Source: Paraburkholderia panacisoli
Lineage (GTDB): Bacteria > Pseudomonadota > Gammaproteobacteria > Burkholderiales > Burkholderiaceae
Length of the DNA: 64,000 bases
NCBI RefSeq assembly: GCF_008369935.1
Contig: NZ_VTUZ01000031.1
Span: 56,197-120,196 of the forward strand
Direction of reading: 5' to 3'
Positions 1-8,482 of this stretch are shown one piece after another (the stretch's first letter is position 1; every line of letters begins with the position of its first letter). The notes below the pieces were generated by a model. That model saw only the letters and a program-made list of their open reading frames with translations, was not told the origin of the DNA and did not search any database. The translations under genes were made by a program, and so were the position numbers.

Positions 1-497
1 ACTCGCTCTTCCCGTTCATGCAGCAGGTCAGCGCGCTGCGCCAGTTCAACGAGATCGTGCCGCTGTCGGCCAAGCATCCCGACGACATCAAACGTCTGAT
101 GGCGACCGTCAAGCCGTTCCTGCCCGAAGGCGCGCCGATCTACGGCGAAGACGACCTGACCGATCGCAGCGAGCGCTTCCTTGCCGCGGAAATCCTGCGC
201 GAAAAGGTGTTCCGCTGGACCGGCGACGAACTGCCGTACACGAGCACCGTGCTGATCGACAAGTTCGAAACCGAAGGACGCCTGCGCCGCATTTTCGCGA
301 CCATCATGGTCGATCGCGATACGCACAAGGCGATGATCATCGGCCAGAAGGGCGCGAAGCTGAAGCAGATCAGCACCGAGGCGCGCCTCGACATGGAAAA
401 GTTGTTCGACGGACCGGTCTATCTGGAAACCTTCATCAAGGTAAAGAGCGGCTGGGCCGATAACGAAGCCGGACTTCGTGCGTATGGGTACGAATGA
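1..497 (+). CDS. era: GTPase Era, C-terminal part (5' end outside window)
   Basis: Era is a GTP-binding protein that binds the 3' end of 16S rRNA and helps mature the 30S subunit. The reading frame is open from the first bases, so the start and most of the G domain lie upstream of the window. What is seen is the end of the G domain (EIVPLSAKHPDDI, the G5 region) followed by a type II KH RNA-binding domain with the GxxG loop in MIIGQKGAKLKQI. It stops with TGA at 495-497 and overlaps the start of recO, so the two are probably translationally coupled. The era-recO-pdxJ-acpS order is typical of proteobacteria. Identification is secure; only the truncation by the window edge limits it. Confidence 0.95.
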   Translation, partial: SLFPFMQQVSALRQFNEIVPLSAKHPDDIKRLMATVKPFLPEGAPIYGEDDLTDRSERFLAAEILREKVFRWTGDELPYTSTVLIDKFETEGRLRRIFATIMVDRDTHKAMIIGQKGAKLKQISTEARLDMEKLFDGPVYLETFIKVKSGWADNEAGLRAYGYE

Positions 498-1389
498 CGC
501 GTGGATGACGCTGAATTCCGACGCTGCGCCGGACGAGCCGGAACCGGCTGCGCCGGCGCGCGAGTCGTCCAAACCGGCGCGTAGCGCCAAAAAAACTTCC
601 AACAAAGGCGCAGAAGGCGCCGAAGGCGAGCCGCGTAAAACACCGGCACGCCGCGCACCGCGCACCTCCGCTTCCGAATACCGGATCGCGGAGCAACCCG
701 CTTTCGTCCTGCATAGCTATCCGTATCGCGAGACCAGTCTGATCATCGACGTGCTGTCGCGCGATCACGGCCGTCTCGCGCTCGTCGCGAAGGGCGCGAA
801 GCGTCCGCACTCCGCGTTGCGCGGGGTGTTGCAGACGTTCCAGCCGCTCGCGCTGTCGTGGTCGGGCAAGTCCGAAGTGCGCACGCTGACCGGCGCCGAA
901 TGGGTCGGCGGCATGCTGCCGCTGACCGGCGACGCGCTGCTCTGCGGCTTCTACGTCAACGAGTTGCTGGTCAAGTTCTGCGCGCGCGAAGACCCGCATC
1001 CGCAACTGTTCCATCACTACGTCGTCACGATGACGCGTCTCGCTCACGACGAGCCGCCGGTGCAGGTGCTGCGTTCGTTCGAACGTGTGCTGCTGCGCGA
1101 AACCGGCTACGCGATGGCGCTCGATCGCACGGTCGCGCGCAAAGCGGTGCTGCCCGAAGGGCGCTACGTGTTCGATCCGGAGCGCGGCGTGCGCGAAGCA
1201 TCCGACGACTGGCCCGCGCAATGGCCGGTGGTCGCGGGACAAACCTTGCTCGATATGGAACAGGACGATTACCATCGAGCGCAGACCGTGGCGCAAAGCA
1301 AAACGCTGATGCGCTTTCTGCTCAACACTTACCTTGGCGGCACGCCGCTCGCGACGCGCCAGATCCTGATCGACTTGCAGAACTTATGA
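484..1389 (+). CDS. recO: DNA repair protein RecO
   Basis: RecO works with RecF and RecR to load RecA on SSB-coated single-stranded DNA. The protein is about 301 residues. The first 65 or so are rich in Ala, Pro, Lys and Glu and look disordered. The OB-fold then begins around FVLHSYPYRETSLIIDVL, followed by the helical C-terminal domain. Burkholderia RecO proteins often have such an N-terminal tail; the E. coli protein is about 240 residues. Three starts are possible: GTG 478, ATG 484 and ATG 505. I chose ATG 484, which overlaps the end of era. The stop overlaps the ATG of pdxJ (ATGA at 1386-1389). The family call is secure; the exact start is not. Confidence 0.93.
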   Translation: MGTNDAWMTLNSDAAPDEPEPAAPARESSKPARSAKKTSNKGAEGAEGEPRKTPARRAPRTSASEYRIAEQPAFVLHSYPYRETSLIIDVLSRDHGRLALVAKGAKRPHSALRGVLQTFQPLALSWSGKSEVRTLTGAEWVGGMLPLTGDALLCGFYVNELLVKFCAREDPHPQLFHHYVVTMTRLAHDEPPVQVLRSFERVLLRETGYAMALDRTVARKAVLPEGRYVFDPERGVREASDDWPAQWPVVAGQTLLDMEQDDYHRAQTVAQSKTLMRFLLNTYLGGTPLATRQILIDLQNL

Positions 1390-2150
1390 GCTTCTTTCTT
1401 ACGTCGCCGACTGTGATTGACCTGGGCGTGAACATCGATCATGTCGCTACGCTGCGCAACGCGCGCGGCACGTCTTACCCCGACCCGATCCGCGCGGCGT
1501 TGATGGCCGAAGAGGCCGGCGCGGATGTGATCACGCTGCATCTGCGCGAAGACCGCCGCCATATCGTCGACGCCGACGTGCGCAAGCTGCGCCCCCTTCT
1601 GAAGACGCGCATGAACCTCGAATGCGCGGTCACGCAGGAGATGCTCGACATTGCCTGCGAAGTGCAGCCGCACGACGTTTGCCTCGTGCCTGAAAAGCGC
1701 CAGGAGCTGACCACCGAAGGCGGCCTCGACGTGGCCGGCCAGTTCGAAGCGGTGCGCGCCGCGTGCAAACAGCTCGCCGACGCGAACTCGCGCGTGTCGC
1801 TCTTCATCGATCCGGATGAGACGCAGATTCGCGCTGCGCATGAAGCCGGCGCGCCGGTGATCGAGCTGCACACGGGCCGTTACGCGGAAGCGCACGATCC
1901 CGCAGAACAGCAGCGCGAGTACGAGCGCGTGGTGCGCGCGGTCGAATTCGGCATGACCCTCGGCATCAAGGTCAACGCGGGCCACGGGCTGCACTACACC
2001 AACGTGCAGCAGATTGCCGCGATCGACGGGGTCGTCGAACTGAACATCGGTCACGCGATCGTCGCGCACGCGATCTTCGCCGGCTGGGACAACGCGGTGC
2101 GCGAGATGAAGGCGATCATGGTCGCCGCGCGTCTCGGCGCGCGCGCCTGA
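1386..2150 (+). CDS. pdxJ: Pyridoxine 5'-phosphate synthase PdxJ
   Basis: PdxJ condenses 1-deoxyxylulose 5-phosphate with 3-amino-2-oxopropyl phosphate to give pyridoxine 5'-phosphate, the last ring-forming step of vitamin B6 synthesis. The 254-residue protein is a TIM barrel with the family motifs LGVNIDHVATLRNAR near the N terminus, HLREDRRHI (catalytic His), ELHTGRYA, and VNAGHGLHYTNV near the C terminus. E. coli PdxJ is about 243 residues. The ATG overlaps the recO stop, and the stop overlaps an in-frame ATG upstream of the preferred acpS start, so the genes are tightly coupled. Confidence 0.96.
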   Translation: MSFFLTSPTVIDLGVNIDHVATLRNARGTSYPDPIRAALMAEEAGADVITLHLREDRRHIVDADVRKLRPLLKTRMNLECAVTQEMLDIACEVQPHDVCLVPEKRQELTTEGGLDVAGQFEAVRAACKQLADANSRVSLFIDPDETQIRAAHEAGAPVIELHTGRYAEAHDPAEQQREYERVVRAVEFGMTLGIKVNAGHGLHYTNVQQIAAIDGVVELNIGHAIVAHAIFAGWDNAVREMKAIMVAARLGARA

Positions 2151-2176
2151 TGCGACCCGAGGCGGCGGACTCGCGC

Positions 2177-2608
2177 ATGGCGATCTACGGCATAGGCACC
2201 GACATCGTTCAGGTCAGCCGCGTGGCCGCGGTGATGACACGCACCGGCGGCCGCTTCGCGGAGAAGGTGCTCGGCCCCGACGAGCTGCGCGTCTATCATG
2301 CGCGCCAGGCCCGCTCGGCGGCGCGCGGCCTCGCGTTCCTTGCTACGCGGTTCTCGGCGAAAGAAGCGTTTTCGAAAGCGATCGGCCTCGGCATGCACTG
2401 GCCGATGACCTGGCGCGCGCTGCAAACGCTCAACAAGCCGAGCGGCGAGCCGATGGTGGTGGCGTCCGGCGAGCTGGCCGACTGGCTCGACGCCCGCGGC
2501 ATCACGGCGCGCGTCACGATCAGCGACGAGCGCGACTACGCGGTGTCGTTCGTGATCGCGGAGACGGCGCAAGCGGGCACAACGGACGCGCCGGGCACTG
2601 CCGGATAA
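2177..2608 (+). CDS. acpS: Holo-[acyl-carrier-protein] synthase AcpS
   Basis: AcpS transfers 4'-phosphopantetheine from CoA to apo-ACP for fatty acid synthesis. The N-terminal GIGTDIVQVSR carries the Mg-binding Asp, and FSAKEAFSKA carries the second acidic ligand. I prefer ATG 2177 because family members begin a few residues before the GIGTDI motif. An ATG at 2150 overlapping the pdxJ stop (TGATG) would add nine residues and could be used through coupling. The C terminus (about 15 residues after FVIAETA) is a Gly/Ala/Thr-rich tail beyond the usual 126-residue protein. Confidence 0.94.
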   Translation: MAIYGIGTDIVQVSRVAAVMTRTGGRFAEKVLGPDELRVYHARQARSAARGLAFLATRFSAKEAFSKAIGLGMHWPMTWRALQTLNKPSGEPMVVASGELADWLDARGITARVTISDERDYAVSFVIAETAQAGTTDAPGTAG

Positions 2609-2679
2609 AAAAACACATTGAGCGCGGTCCATGCCGGCCGCGTGCTCCTTTGCCCAATGATTTTTTCTAGCGGAATTCG
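2609..2679 (+). other. acpS-nagZ spacer with imperfect hairpin
   Basis: This 71-base gap holds an imperfect inverted repeat (CATTG...CAATG with an inner CGCGG...CCGCG) followed by a run of six T at about 2660. It may be a weak terminator or attenuator between acpS and nagZ. The structure was judged by eye. Confidence 0.35.
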
Positions 2680-3708
2680 ATGAAAACCACTCCCGGACCG
2701 GTGATGCTCGACGTGGTCGGCAAAACGCTGAACCACGACGACCGACGCCGCCTTGCCCATCCGATGACCGGCGGCGTGATCCTGTTCGCGCGCCACTATG
2801 AGAGCCGCGCGCAGCTGATCGCGCTGACCGAATCGATCCGCGCGGTGCGCAAAGATCTGCTGATCGCCGTCGATCACGAGGGCGGCCGCGTGCAGCGCTT
2901 TCGCACAGATGGCTTCACGGTGCTGCCGGCGATGGGCAAGCTCGGCGCACTATGGGACAGCGATGTGCTGCACGCCACCAAGGTGACGACCGCGGTCGGC
3001 TATATCCTCGCGGCGGAGTTGCGCGCGTGCGGCATCGACATGAGTTTCACACCGGTGCTCGATCTGAACTACGGGCAATCGCAGGTGATCGGCGACCGCG
3101 CGTTCCATCGCGACCCGCGCGTGGTGGCGCTGCTCGCGAAGAGTCTGAACCACGGTCTCGCGCTGGCCGGCATGAGCAATTGCGGCAAGCACTTCCCGGG
3201 GCACGGCTTCGCCCAAGCGGACTCGCACGTCGCGATGCCCGTCGACGACCGATCGCTCGACGAAATCCTGCGCGACGACGCGGCGCCGTACGACTGGCTC
3301 GGCTTGTCGCTCGGCTCGGTCATTCCCGCGCACGTGATCTATCCGCAAGTCGATGCGAAGCCGGCGGGGTTCTCGCGGATCTGGCTGCAGGACATCCTGC
3401 GCAAGAAGCTGCGCTTCGAAGGCGCGATTTTCAGCGACGACCTGTCGATGGAAGCCGCGCGCCAGGGCGGCACGCTGACCGAAGGCGCCACCGCCGCGCT
3501 GCAGGCCGGTTGCGACATGGTGCTGATCTGCAATCAGCCGGCCGAAGCGGAGAAGGTGCTGGATGCGCTGCGCTTCACGCCGTCGAAGGAGTCGCGGCGC
3601 CGTATCAAGCGGATGCGGCCGCGCGGCAAGACGCTGAAGTGGAGCAAGCTGGTCGCCGACCCGCAGTATCTGGAAGCGCAGGCGTTGCTGCGCAGTGCGT
3701 TCGCATAG
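2680..3708 (+). CDS. nagZ: Beta-N-acetylhexosaminidase NagZ
   Basis: NagZ is a cytoplasmic family 3 glycoside hydrolase. It removes N-acetylglucosamine from recycled anhydro-muropeptides, a step that also feeds the signal for AmpC beta-lactamase induction in many Gram-negatives. The 342-residue protein has IAVDHEGGRVQRF, the catalytic His/Asp loop KHFPGHG with a following DSH, and the nucleophile motif SDDLSM. It has no signal peptide, as expected for NagZ. It is the last gene of the recO-pdxJ-acpS run and is followed by a strong terminator shared with the convergent response regulator. Confidence 0.95.
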   Translation: MKTTPGPVMLDVVGKTLNHDDRRRLAHPMTGGVILFARHYESRAQLIALTESIRAVRKDLLIAVDHEGGRVQRFRTDGFTVLPAMGKLGALWDSDVLHATKVTTAVGYILAAELRACGIDMSFTPVLDLNYGQSQVIGDRAFHRDPRVVALLAKSLNHGLALAGMSNCGKHFPGHGFAQADSHVAMPVDDRSLDEILRDDAAPYDWLGLSLGSVIPAHVIYPQVDAKPAGFSRIWLQDILRKKLRFEGAIFSDDLSMEAARQGGTLTEGATAALQAGCDMVLICNQPAEAEKVLDALRFTPSKESRRRIKRMRPRGKTLKWSKLVADPQYLEAQALLRSAFA

Positions 3709-3747
3709 GGCGCCGAGGCCGGGCAAATAGGGCGAGCGGGCAGAATG

Positions 3748-3787
3748 AAAAACGGCGCGTTGATTTCGATCAACGCGCCGTTTTTTT
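3748..3787. terminator. Bidirectional terminator between nagZ and the response regulator
   Basis: An 11-bp perfect stem (CGGCGCGTTGA with TCAACGCGCCG) and a 6-base loop are flanked by A on the left and seven T on the right. It can end nagZ on the plus strand and the response regulator on the minus strand. Confidence 0.9.
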
Positions 3788-3820
3788 GCGGGCTTTGGTT
3801 GGTGATCCGATCAACCAGAC

Positions 3821-5215
3821 TCAGTTTAAGCGCATGCGTTGCAGCTTGTTGTACAGCGTCTTGGGGCTGATCCCCAGCAGCGACGCCGCCCGGTGACGCG
3901 TGCCGCCGACCGCATCGAGTGTCGCGCGAATCAGCATTTCCTCGACATCCGCGAGCGGCGTGCCGACCGTGACCTGCACGCGGCTGCCATTCAGATCGCG
4001 GCCGTTCGCCGACGCAGCCTCGTCGGCGCGCAACGACTCCAGCACGTCGCCCGACGCGTGATACGCGCGCCGCACGCGGTCCTGCAGCTCGCGCACGTTT
4101 CCTGGCCACTCGTACGCCAGACACTCGCGCAGGAAGTTCGGGCCAATCTGCTTGGCAACCTCGGACGTGCCGCGCGCGGCCGCTTCGCGAGCCACGTCGT
4201 GATTCAATTCGTCGACCACGGCCTGTGCGATCAGCGCCGGGTCGTCGCCGCGTTCGCGCAACGGCGGCAGCGTCACCGCGGCCGCTTCGAGGCGCAATGC
4301 CAGATCCTGATTCAGGCTGCCGTCGGCCACCGCCGCGCGCGCGGACTTGCGGGTCGACGCGATCAGCCGGAAGTCCGTCGCGACCTGATTGGTGCCGCCG
4401 ACCCGCATGAACGTCTGCGAGTCGAGTGCGCGCAACAGCGCTTCCTGCTGCGCGCGGGGCAAGTCGGCGATTTCATCGATGAACAGCGTGCCGCCGCTCG
4501 CCTGCTCGAACAGGCCCGGCTCGCGCTGCTCGGCGCCGCCAAACGCGCCGCGTTCGTGACCGAACAGCAAACTGTCCAGCGAACGATGCGCGCCGACGCC
4601 GCCCGCGCCGCGGCAGTCGAACGTCACGAACGGACCTTTGCGGCGCCGGCTCATGTCGTGCAGCGTGCGCGCCGCGACCTGCTTGCCGGTGCCGGCTTCG
4701 CCGGAAATCAGCACGGCGGCTTCGGTTGGCGCGATATGTTCGATCGTGTCGTACACGTGCTGGATCGCGCCGCCGCGGCCGAGCATCGAGCCGAAGCGTC
4801 CGAGTTGCCGCAGCGACGCGCGCAGCGTCTGCACTTCCTCGGTCAATTCGTACGGACGCGGAATGCGTGCGAGCAGACTGCGCAAACGCGGGATGTTGAC
4901 CGGCTTGAGCAGGTAGTCCCAAATGCCGTGCCGCAAACCCTCGATGGCGCTCTCGACCGTTGCATTGCCGGTCATCACGATCACGGGCAAGGCGCCGCCT
5001 GGCGGCTGCGCGGGCAGATGCTGCAACAGATCGAGCCCGCTGCCGTCCGGCAGATTCAGGTCGACCAGCACGACATCGGGAATGAAGCGCGTCAACGCCG
5101 CCCGGGCCTCGGCAATCGTGGTCGCGGTGTCGACGGAGAAGCCGTCGGCGGCGAGGATGGCGGACAGGCCTGAGAGGCTGTTGGGATCGTCTTCAACAAT
5201 CAGGGCGTGTGGCAT
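3821..5215 (-). CDS. NtrC-like response regulator with divergent AAA+ domain
   Basis: The 464-residue protein has the NtrC layout. A receiver domain spans residues 1-120 (acidic pair EDD, phospho-acceptor Asp in VLVDLNLPDGSG, T in VMTGNA, K in YLLKPVN). An AAA+ domain spans about 140-375, and a Fis-type helix-turn-helix lies at the C terminus (HRAASLLGISPKTLYNKL). Walker A (GEAGTGKQ) and Walker B (GGTLFIDEI) are present. Several signature positions differ from active sigma-54 activators. The GAFTGA loop reads GAFGGA. The FxxxNC motif reads FVTFDC, the sensor I ATNR reads STRK, and the first arginine-finger position reads LNQDLALR. No histidine kinase lies beside it. Whether it still remodels sigma-54 polymerase is doubtful. 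The neighbourhood does not reveal a target. Confidence 0.85.
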   Translation of the reverse strand: MPHALIVEDDPNSLSGLSAILAADGFSVDTATTIAEARAALTRFIPDVVLVDLNLPDGSGLDLLQHLPAQPPGGALPVIVMTGNATVESAIEGLRHGIWDYLLKPVNIPRLRSLLARIPRPYELTEEVQTLRASLRQLGRFGSMLGRGGAIQHVYDTIEHIAPTEAAVLISGEAGTGKQVAARTLHDMSRRRKGPFVTFDCRGAGGVGAHRSLDSLLFGHERGAFGGAEQREPGLFEQASGGTLFIDEIADLPRAQQEALLRALDSQTFMRVGGTNQVATDFRLIASTRKSARAAVADGSLNQDLALRLEAAAVTLPPLRERGDDPALIAQAVVDELNHDVAREAAARGTSEVAKQIGPNFLRECLAYEWPGNVRELQDRVRRAYHASGDVLESLRADEAASANGRDLNGSRVQVTVGTPLADVEEMLIRATLDAVGGTRHRAASLLGISPKTLYNKLQRMRLN

Positions 5216-5551
5216 GGCGAGCGCAATTTTAGATGGATGGATACCCGCTGCGCCGCGCCGCTACTACCTCGGCTGGCGCGCGAAACGGGCGCGATGGCTG
5301 GCCGGTACGATCGCTCGGATGCCGCGCCACAAGGTCGGCGCATGCCATCGCGGCGCACCAGCGGCCGCCTGATTGGCATGAACGTAACACCTGGCCAGAA
5401 ACAAGCCGGGCGGGGCGGGCGGCGATTCGATTCACGTAGTTCTGGTCCTTTGGTTTTACTGTGACGCGCCCACTGCGCGCCGTTTCATGACGACAACTCG
5501 CCACGTCAACAACTCGCGGGCGGGGCGCCTGTAGTTCTTGCATCCGGGCGG
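5216..5551. other. Intergenic region with no gene seen
   Basis: These 336 bases hold the upstream region of the response regulator (minus strand) and the downstream region of the CsbD-like gene. I found no convincing start plus ribosome-binding site, no strong hairpin with a T-tract, and no RNA gene. Confidence 0.5.
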
Positions 5552-5758
5552 TCAGAAATCCTGGTTGCCGTCGAAAAACCGGCGCACTTCGAGTTCCGCC
5601 TGATCGCGGGTTTTGCCGTAGCGCTCCTGGATCAGGCCGGCAAGTTTGTCGGCGCGTCCCTCGGCCTTGGTCAGTTCGTCGTCCGTCAGTTCGCCCCATG
5701 CTGTTTTTGCCTTGCCGATCATCTGTTTCCACTTGCCTTCAGCAATGTCGTTATTCAT
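5552..5758 (-). CDS. CsbD-family stress-response protein
   Basis: This 68-residue protein begins MNNDIAEGKWKQMIGK and continues AKTAWGELTDDELTKAEG, which is the CsbD/YjbJ pattern. Members are small, hydrophilic helical proteins induced by general stress; the biochemical role is not known. The ATG at 5758 is preceded on its strand by AGGAG eight bases upstream, a good ribosome-binding site. It appears to be a single-gene unit. Confidence 0.9.
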   Translation of the reverse strand: MNNDIAEGKWKQMIGKAKTAWGELTDDELTKAEGRADKLAGLIQERYGKTRDQAELEVRRFFDGNQDF

Positions 5759-5954
5759 GGTGCGTCTCCTGAGTCGAGAAAAATAAGCCGTACTGGCCTG
5801 TCTTCAATCGAAGCATGGAATGTGCCACGGACATTTGTTCAGGCTTATCAACGGTTTGTCAGCGGAGAAACGGCCACAGAAGATGGCGAAATGGCAATTT
5901 CGAGAACGGCGCCGGTAAAGTTTTCCTTAACCATACACGTCGGCTCCAAAAAGA

Positions 5955-5979
5955 AAAAGCGCCCAAATTGGGCGCTTTT
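5955..5979 (-). terminator. Terminator of efp
   Basis: A near-perfect palindrome (AAAAGCGCCCAA with TTGGGCGCTTTT) is followed on the minus strand by a T-rich run. It lies about 65 bases past the efp stop. The plus strand also has a T-run, so it may work both ways. Confidence 0.85.
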
Positions 5980-6042
5980 CTTTGCCATTTTTTTCGCGTG
6001 GCCGATGTTGCGCCGGCGCGCGTTTTCAGGCTTGCAGGCGCG

Positions 6043-6600
6043 TCAAGCGCGGCTGCGGTACTCGTGCGTACGGGTGTCGATTTCGATCTTGTCGCCGATG
6101 TTGCAGAACAGCGGCACTTGCAGTTCGAAGCCGGTGGTCAGCTTGGCGTTCTTCAACACCTTGCCCGACGACGTATCGCCCTTGACAGCCGGTTCCGTAT
6201 AGATGATCTCGCGAACCAGCGTGGTCGGCAGTTCGACCGAGATGGCCTTCTCGTTGTAGAACACGACTTCGCAAGCCATGCCGTCTTCGAGGTAATGAAG
6301 GGCGTCGCCCATCATTTCGCCTTCGACTTCGAACTGGTTGTAGTCGGCGTCCATGAACACGTACATCGGGTCGGCGAAGTACGAGTACGTCACTTCCTTG
6401 CGCTCCAGCACGACGACGTCGAACTTGTCGTCTGCCTTGTACACGCTTTCCATGCCTGCGCCGGTCAGCAGGTTCTTGAACTTCATCTTGACGACGGCGG
6501 AGTTACGGCCCGATTTGTTGTATTCGGCCTTTTGCACGACCATTGCGTCTGCGCCGATCATCACGACGTTGCCGGTGCGGAGTTCCTGTGCGGTCTTCAT
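6043..6600 (-). CDS. efp: Translation elongation factor P (arginine type)
   Basis: EF-P relieves ribosomes stalled at polyproline stretches. The 185-residue protein has the three beta-barrel domains of the family. The loop tip carries Arg in YNKSGRNSAV, where E. coli EF-P has the beta-lysylated Lys. Arg at this place marks the EF-P subfamily that is mono-rhamnosylated by EarP, and earP lies directly upstream on the same strand. On the minus strand AGGACA lies a few bases before the ATG. It ends at a strong terminator. Confidence 0.96.
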   Translation of the reverse strand: MKTAQELRTGNVVMIGADAMVVQKAEYNKSGRNSAVVKMKFKNLLTGAGMESVYKADDKFDVVVLERKEVTYSYFADPMYVFMDADYNQFEVEGEMMGDALHYLEDGMACEVVFYNEKAISVELPTTLVREIIYTEPAVKGDTSSGKVLKNAKLTTGFELQVPLFCNIGDKIEIDTRTHEYRSRA

Positions 6601-7020
6601 AAAACTGTCCTGTACGAAATAAGTAGCTTCAACTTTTGCTCAACGGCATACGGCGCAAGCGGCTTCGGCGCCTCGCTCACCGCGCGCCGCGCCGCATGGG
6701 AGCGGCACCGGGGCTTGAGTGCGATAAGCGCGGCCGGCTTGCCGCGGGACGGGCGGAAACAGGCCGCATTGCGCCGCTCTGTGATTTCCGCCATTTCCCA
6801 CGATCCGTTACCTGCTTTTTTACCCTGTGCGGGCGTGTACACGAGTGGCGCCGAGCCACAACATACGTCCCTTTTTTGACATTTACACCGCCAGCCCGAA
6901 GGTTGGGGCGCGTCATGTATTTTTCGATGCCGGATTGGTCAGCGGGCCGACCAGCCGGATTGACCGGGCTCGTTGCTGCGATTCGGGCCGCGCTTGCGTC
7001 GTCGGCCGTTGGATAACCGC
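6601..7020. promoter_or_regulatory. earP-efp spacer, probable efp promoter region
   Basis: There are 420 bases between the earP stop and the efp start, so efp probably has its own promoter here. I see no second gene. A perfect TTGACA at 6876-6881 on the plus strand has no gene to serve and no convincing -10, so I do not call it. Confidence 0.4.
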
Positions 7021-8211
7021 TTATTTTAACTGAGTTTTTGCGAACAAGGCCAGATTTCCGGCGAGGTCGCCCACTTCGGCCAGTTCGCCGGCCCATTCGG
7101 CCGCGCGCTGCTCGAACGCCGGGCAGTGGCGCAGGAATTCGGCCCATTCCGGCTGGCCTGCGCCGTTCCAGGCGTGCCAGAAGCGCGCGAGCGCGTCGCG
7201 CGCTTCGGCGGGCAGGGTGCGGGCGTAGTGCGCGAGCGCGGCGTCGAGCTTCGGCAGATGGGCGTCGTCGGCCTGCGGGTAGATGTGCCAGACGAACGGC
7301 TTCGCAGCCCATTGAGCGCGCACGAACGAATCTTCGCCTCGCACGAAATTGATGTCGCTCGCCCACAGCAGCGCGTCGTAGCCGGCTTGCGCGGTGAACG
7401 CGAGCGCATGCGCGCGGAGGTTGCCGCGCGCCGCATGCGAGCCCGCGGTAAATGACGGCAAGCCGAAAAAGCGCGCCACCGCGCCGGAAATGCGGCCCTC
7501 CGGCACCAGCAGCACGACCGGTGTGGCGCTGTCGCGCCATTGTTCGAGCAGACTGTCGACGGCGGGGTTTTCGTAGGCGAACAGCGAAACGACGGTCGCT
7601 TCGGCGGGCGGCGGCGCGTGGCCGGTGGTTTGCCGCCACCAGGCTTCGCGTGCCGCCGGCGACGCGTCGAAGGCCGCGCGCGCGGCGTCGAGATGCCGCT
7701 CCTTCAGCACGCCGCCCGTGCCGGGGCCGAGTCCCGGGAAAAAGAACGTCTTGGTCAGCGCATAGCGCGGATGAGGCGACGGCCGCAGATGAAAATCCGC
7801 GACCCAGTCCTCGGCGCTCAGATATTCGAGGTTGAACCAGACCGGCGCGCGCTCGCGCTCGGCCATCGCGGCGACGTAGATCGGCGGCAGTTCGCAGCCG
7901 AACGCCTCGATCACGACGTCGGCCACTTCGAGTGTGTCGCCCGCATGGGCCGGCTCGCGCCAGTGTTCGACGACGATCCCGCCGACCGTCTGGCGCGCGC
8001 GGTCCAGCGCGAGCGACGGGCACAGCTTCTGGAACGCATGCAGATCGTCGACGGACACGCGCACCTGCCAGCCGTGCTCGCTCGCGAGTTGGCGCGCGAG
8101 GCGCCAGCACACGCCGATGTCGCCGAAGTTGTCGATCACCGCGCAGAAGATGTCGCAGGCAATCGCGATAGGGGCAGCGGGCTGGTCGGTGCGGGGGGCA
8201 ACGGTGGACAT
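7021..8211 (-). CDS. earP: EF-P arginine rhamnosyltransferase EarP
   Basis: EarP transfers rhamnose from dTDP-rhamnose to the conserved Arg of EF-P. The 396-residue protein starts at ATG 8211, chosen because the family begins shortly before CDIFCAVIDNFGDIG, which carries the conserved Asp residues. A second conserved stretch, SDINFVRGEDSFVRAQWA, lies in the C-terminal half and holds the Glu important for catalysis in P. aeruginosa EarP. The fold is GT-B. The gene sits just upstream of an arginine-type efp, the usual pairing. The dTDP-rhamnose genes (rmlABCD) are not in this window. Confidence 0.94.
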   Translation of the reverse strand: MSTVAPRTDQPAAPIAIACDIFCAVIDNFGDIGVCWRLARQLASEHGWQVRVSVDDLHAFQKLCPSLALDRARQTVGGIVVEHWREPAHAGDTLEVADVVIEAFGCELPPIYVAAMAERERAPVWFNLEYLSAEDWVADFHLRPSPHPRYALTKTFFFPGLGPGTGGVLKERHLDAARAAFDASPAAREAWWRQTTGHAPPPAEATVVSLFAYENPAVDSLLEQWRDSATPVVLLVPEGRISGAVARFFGLPSFTAGSHAARGNLRAHALAFTAQAGYDALLWASDINFVRGEDSFVRAQWAAKPFVWHIYPQADDAHLPKLDAALAHYARTLPAEARDALARFWHAWNGAGQPEWAEFLRHCPAFEQRAAEWAGELAEVGDLAGNLALFAKTQLK

Positions 8212-8482
8212 GGTGACCTGGGTGGCGGTGTCGAACGGTTGGCGCGGCGGCGGCGGTGCACGACGCCGCGGCGCCGGAACCCTCGCGGCGCTGCGTCGCG
8301 CCGTCATCCTCGCACGCGGCCGAAGCGTTGCCGGTTCGGCGCACAGCAGGGTTCGGACGTACGCGGAATGTTCTAAACTGGCGATTTTAAAGCCTCGACC
8401 ACGATTGCGCGCGCCAGTTTCGCCGGGACGCGCGGCACGCGGCGCAAGGCCCCGCGAGACCGTCCCACCCAATCGACCCTGC
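8212..8482. promoter_or_regulatory. Divergent earP/uvrC intergenic region
   Basis: These 271 bases separate the divergent starts of earP (minus) and uvrC (plus) and must hold both promoters. Possible long N-terminal extensions of either gene run through here, but they lack family similarity and are very Arg/Ala-rich. Confidence 0.4.

Noticed and set aside
3839..5173. Open frame opposite the response regulator
   Set aside because: Same codon-bias artefact; no ribosome-binding site and low-complexity product.
6876..6905. Consensus TTGACA on the plus strand between earP and efp
   Set aside because: No acceptable -10 at 16-18 bases and no plus-strand gene downstream before uvrC.
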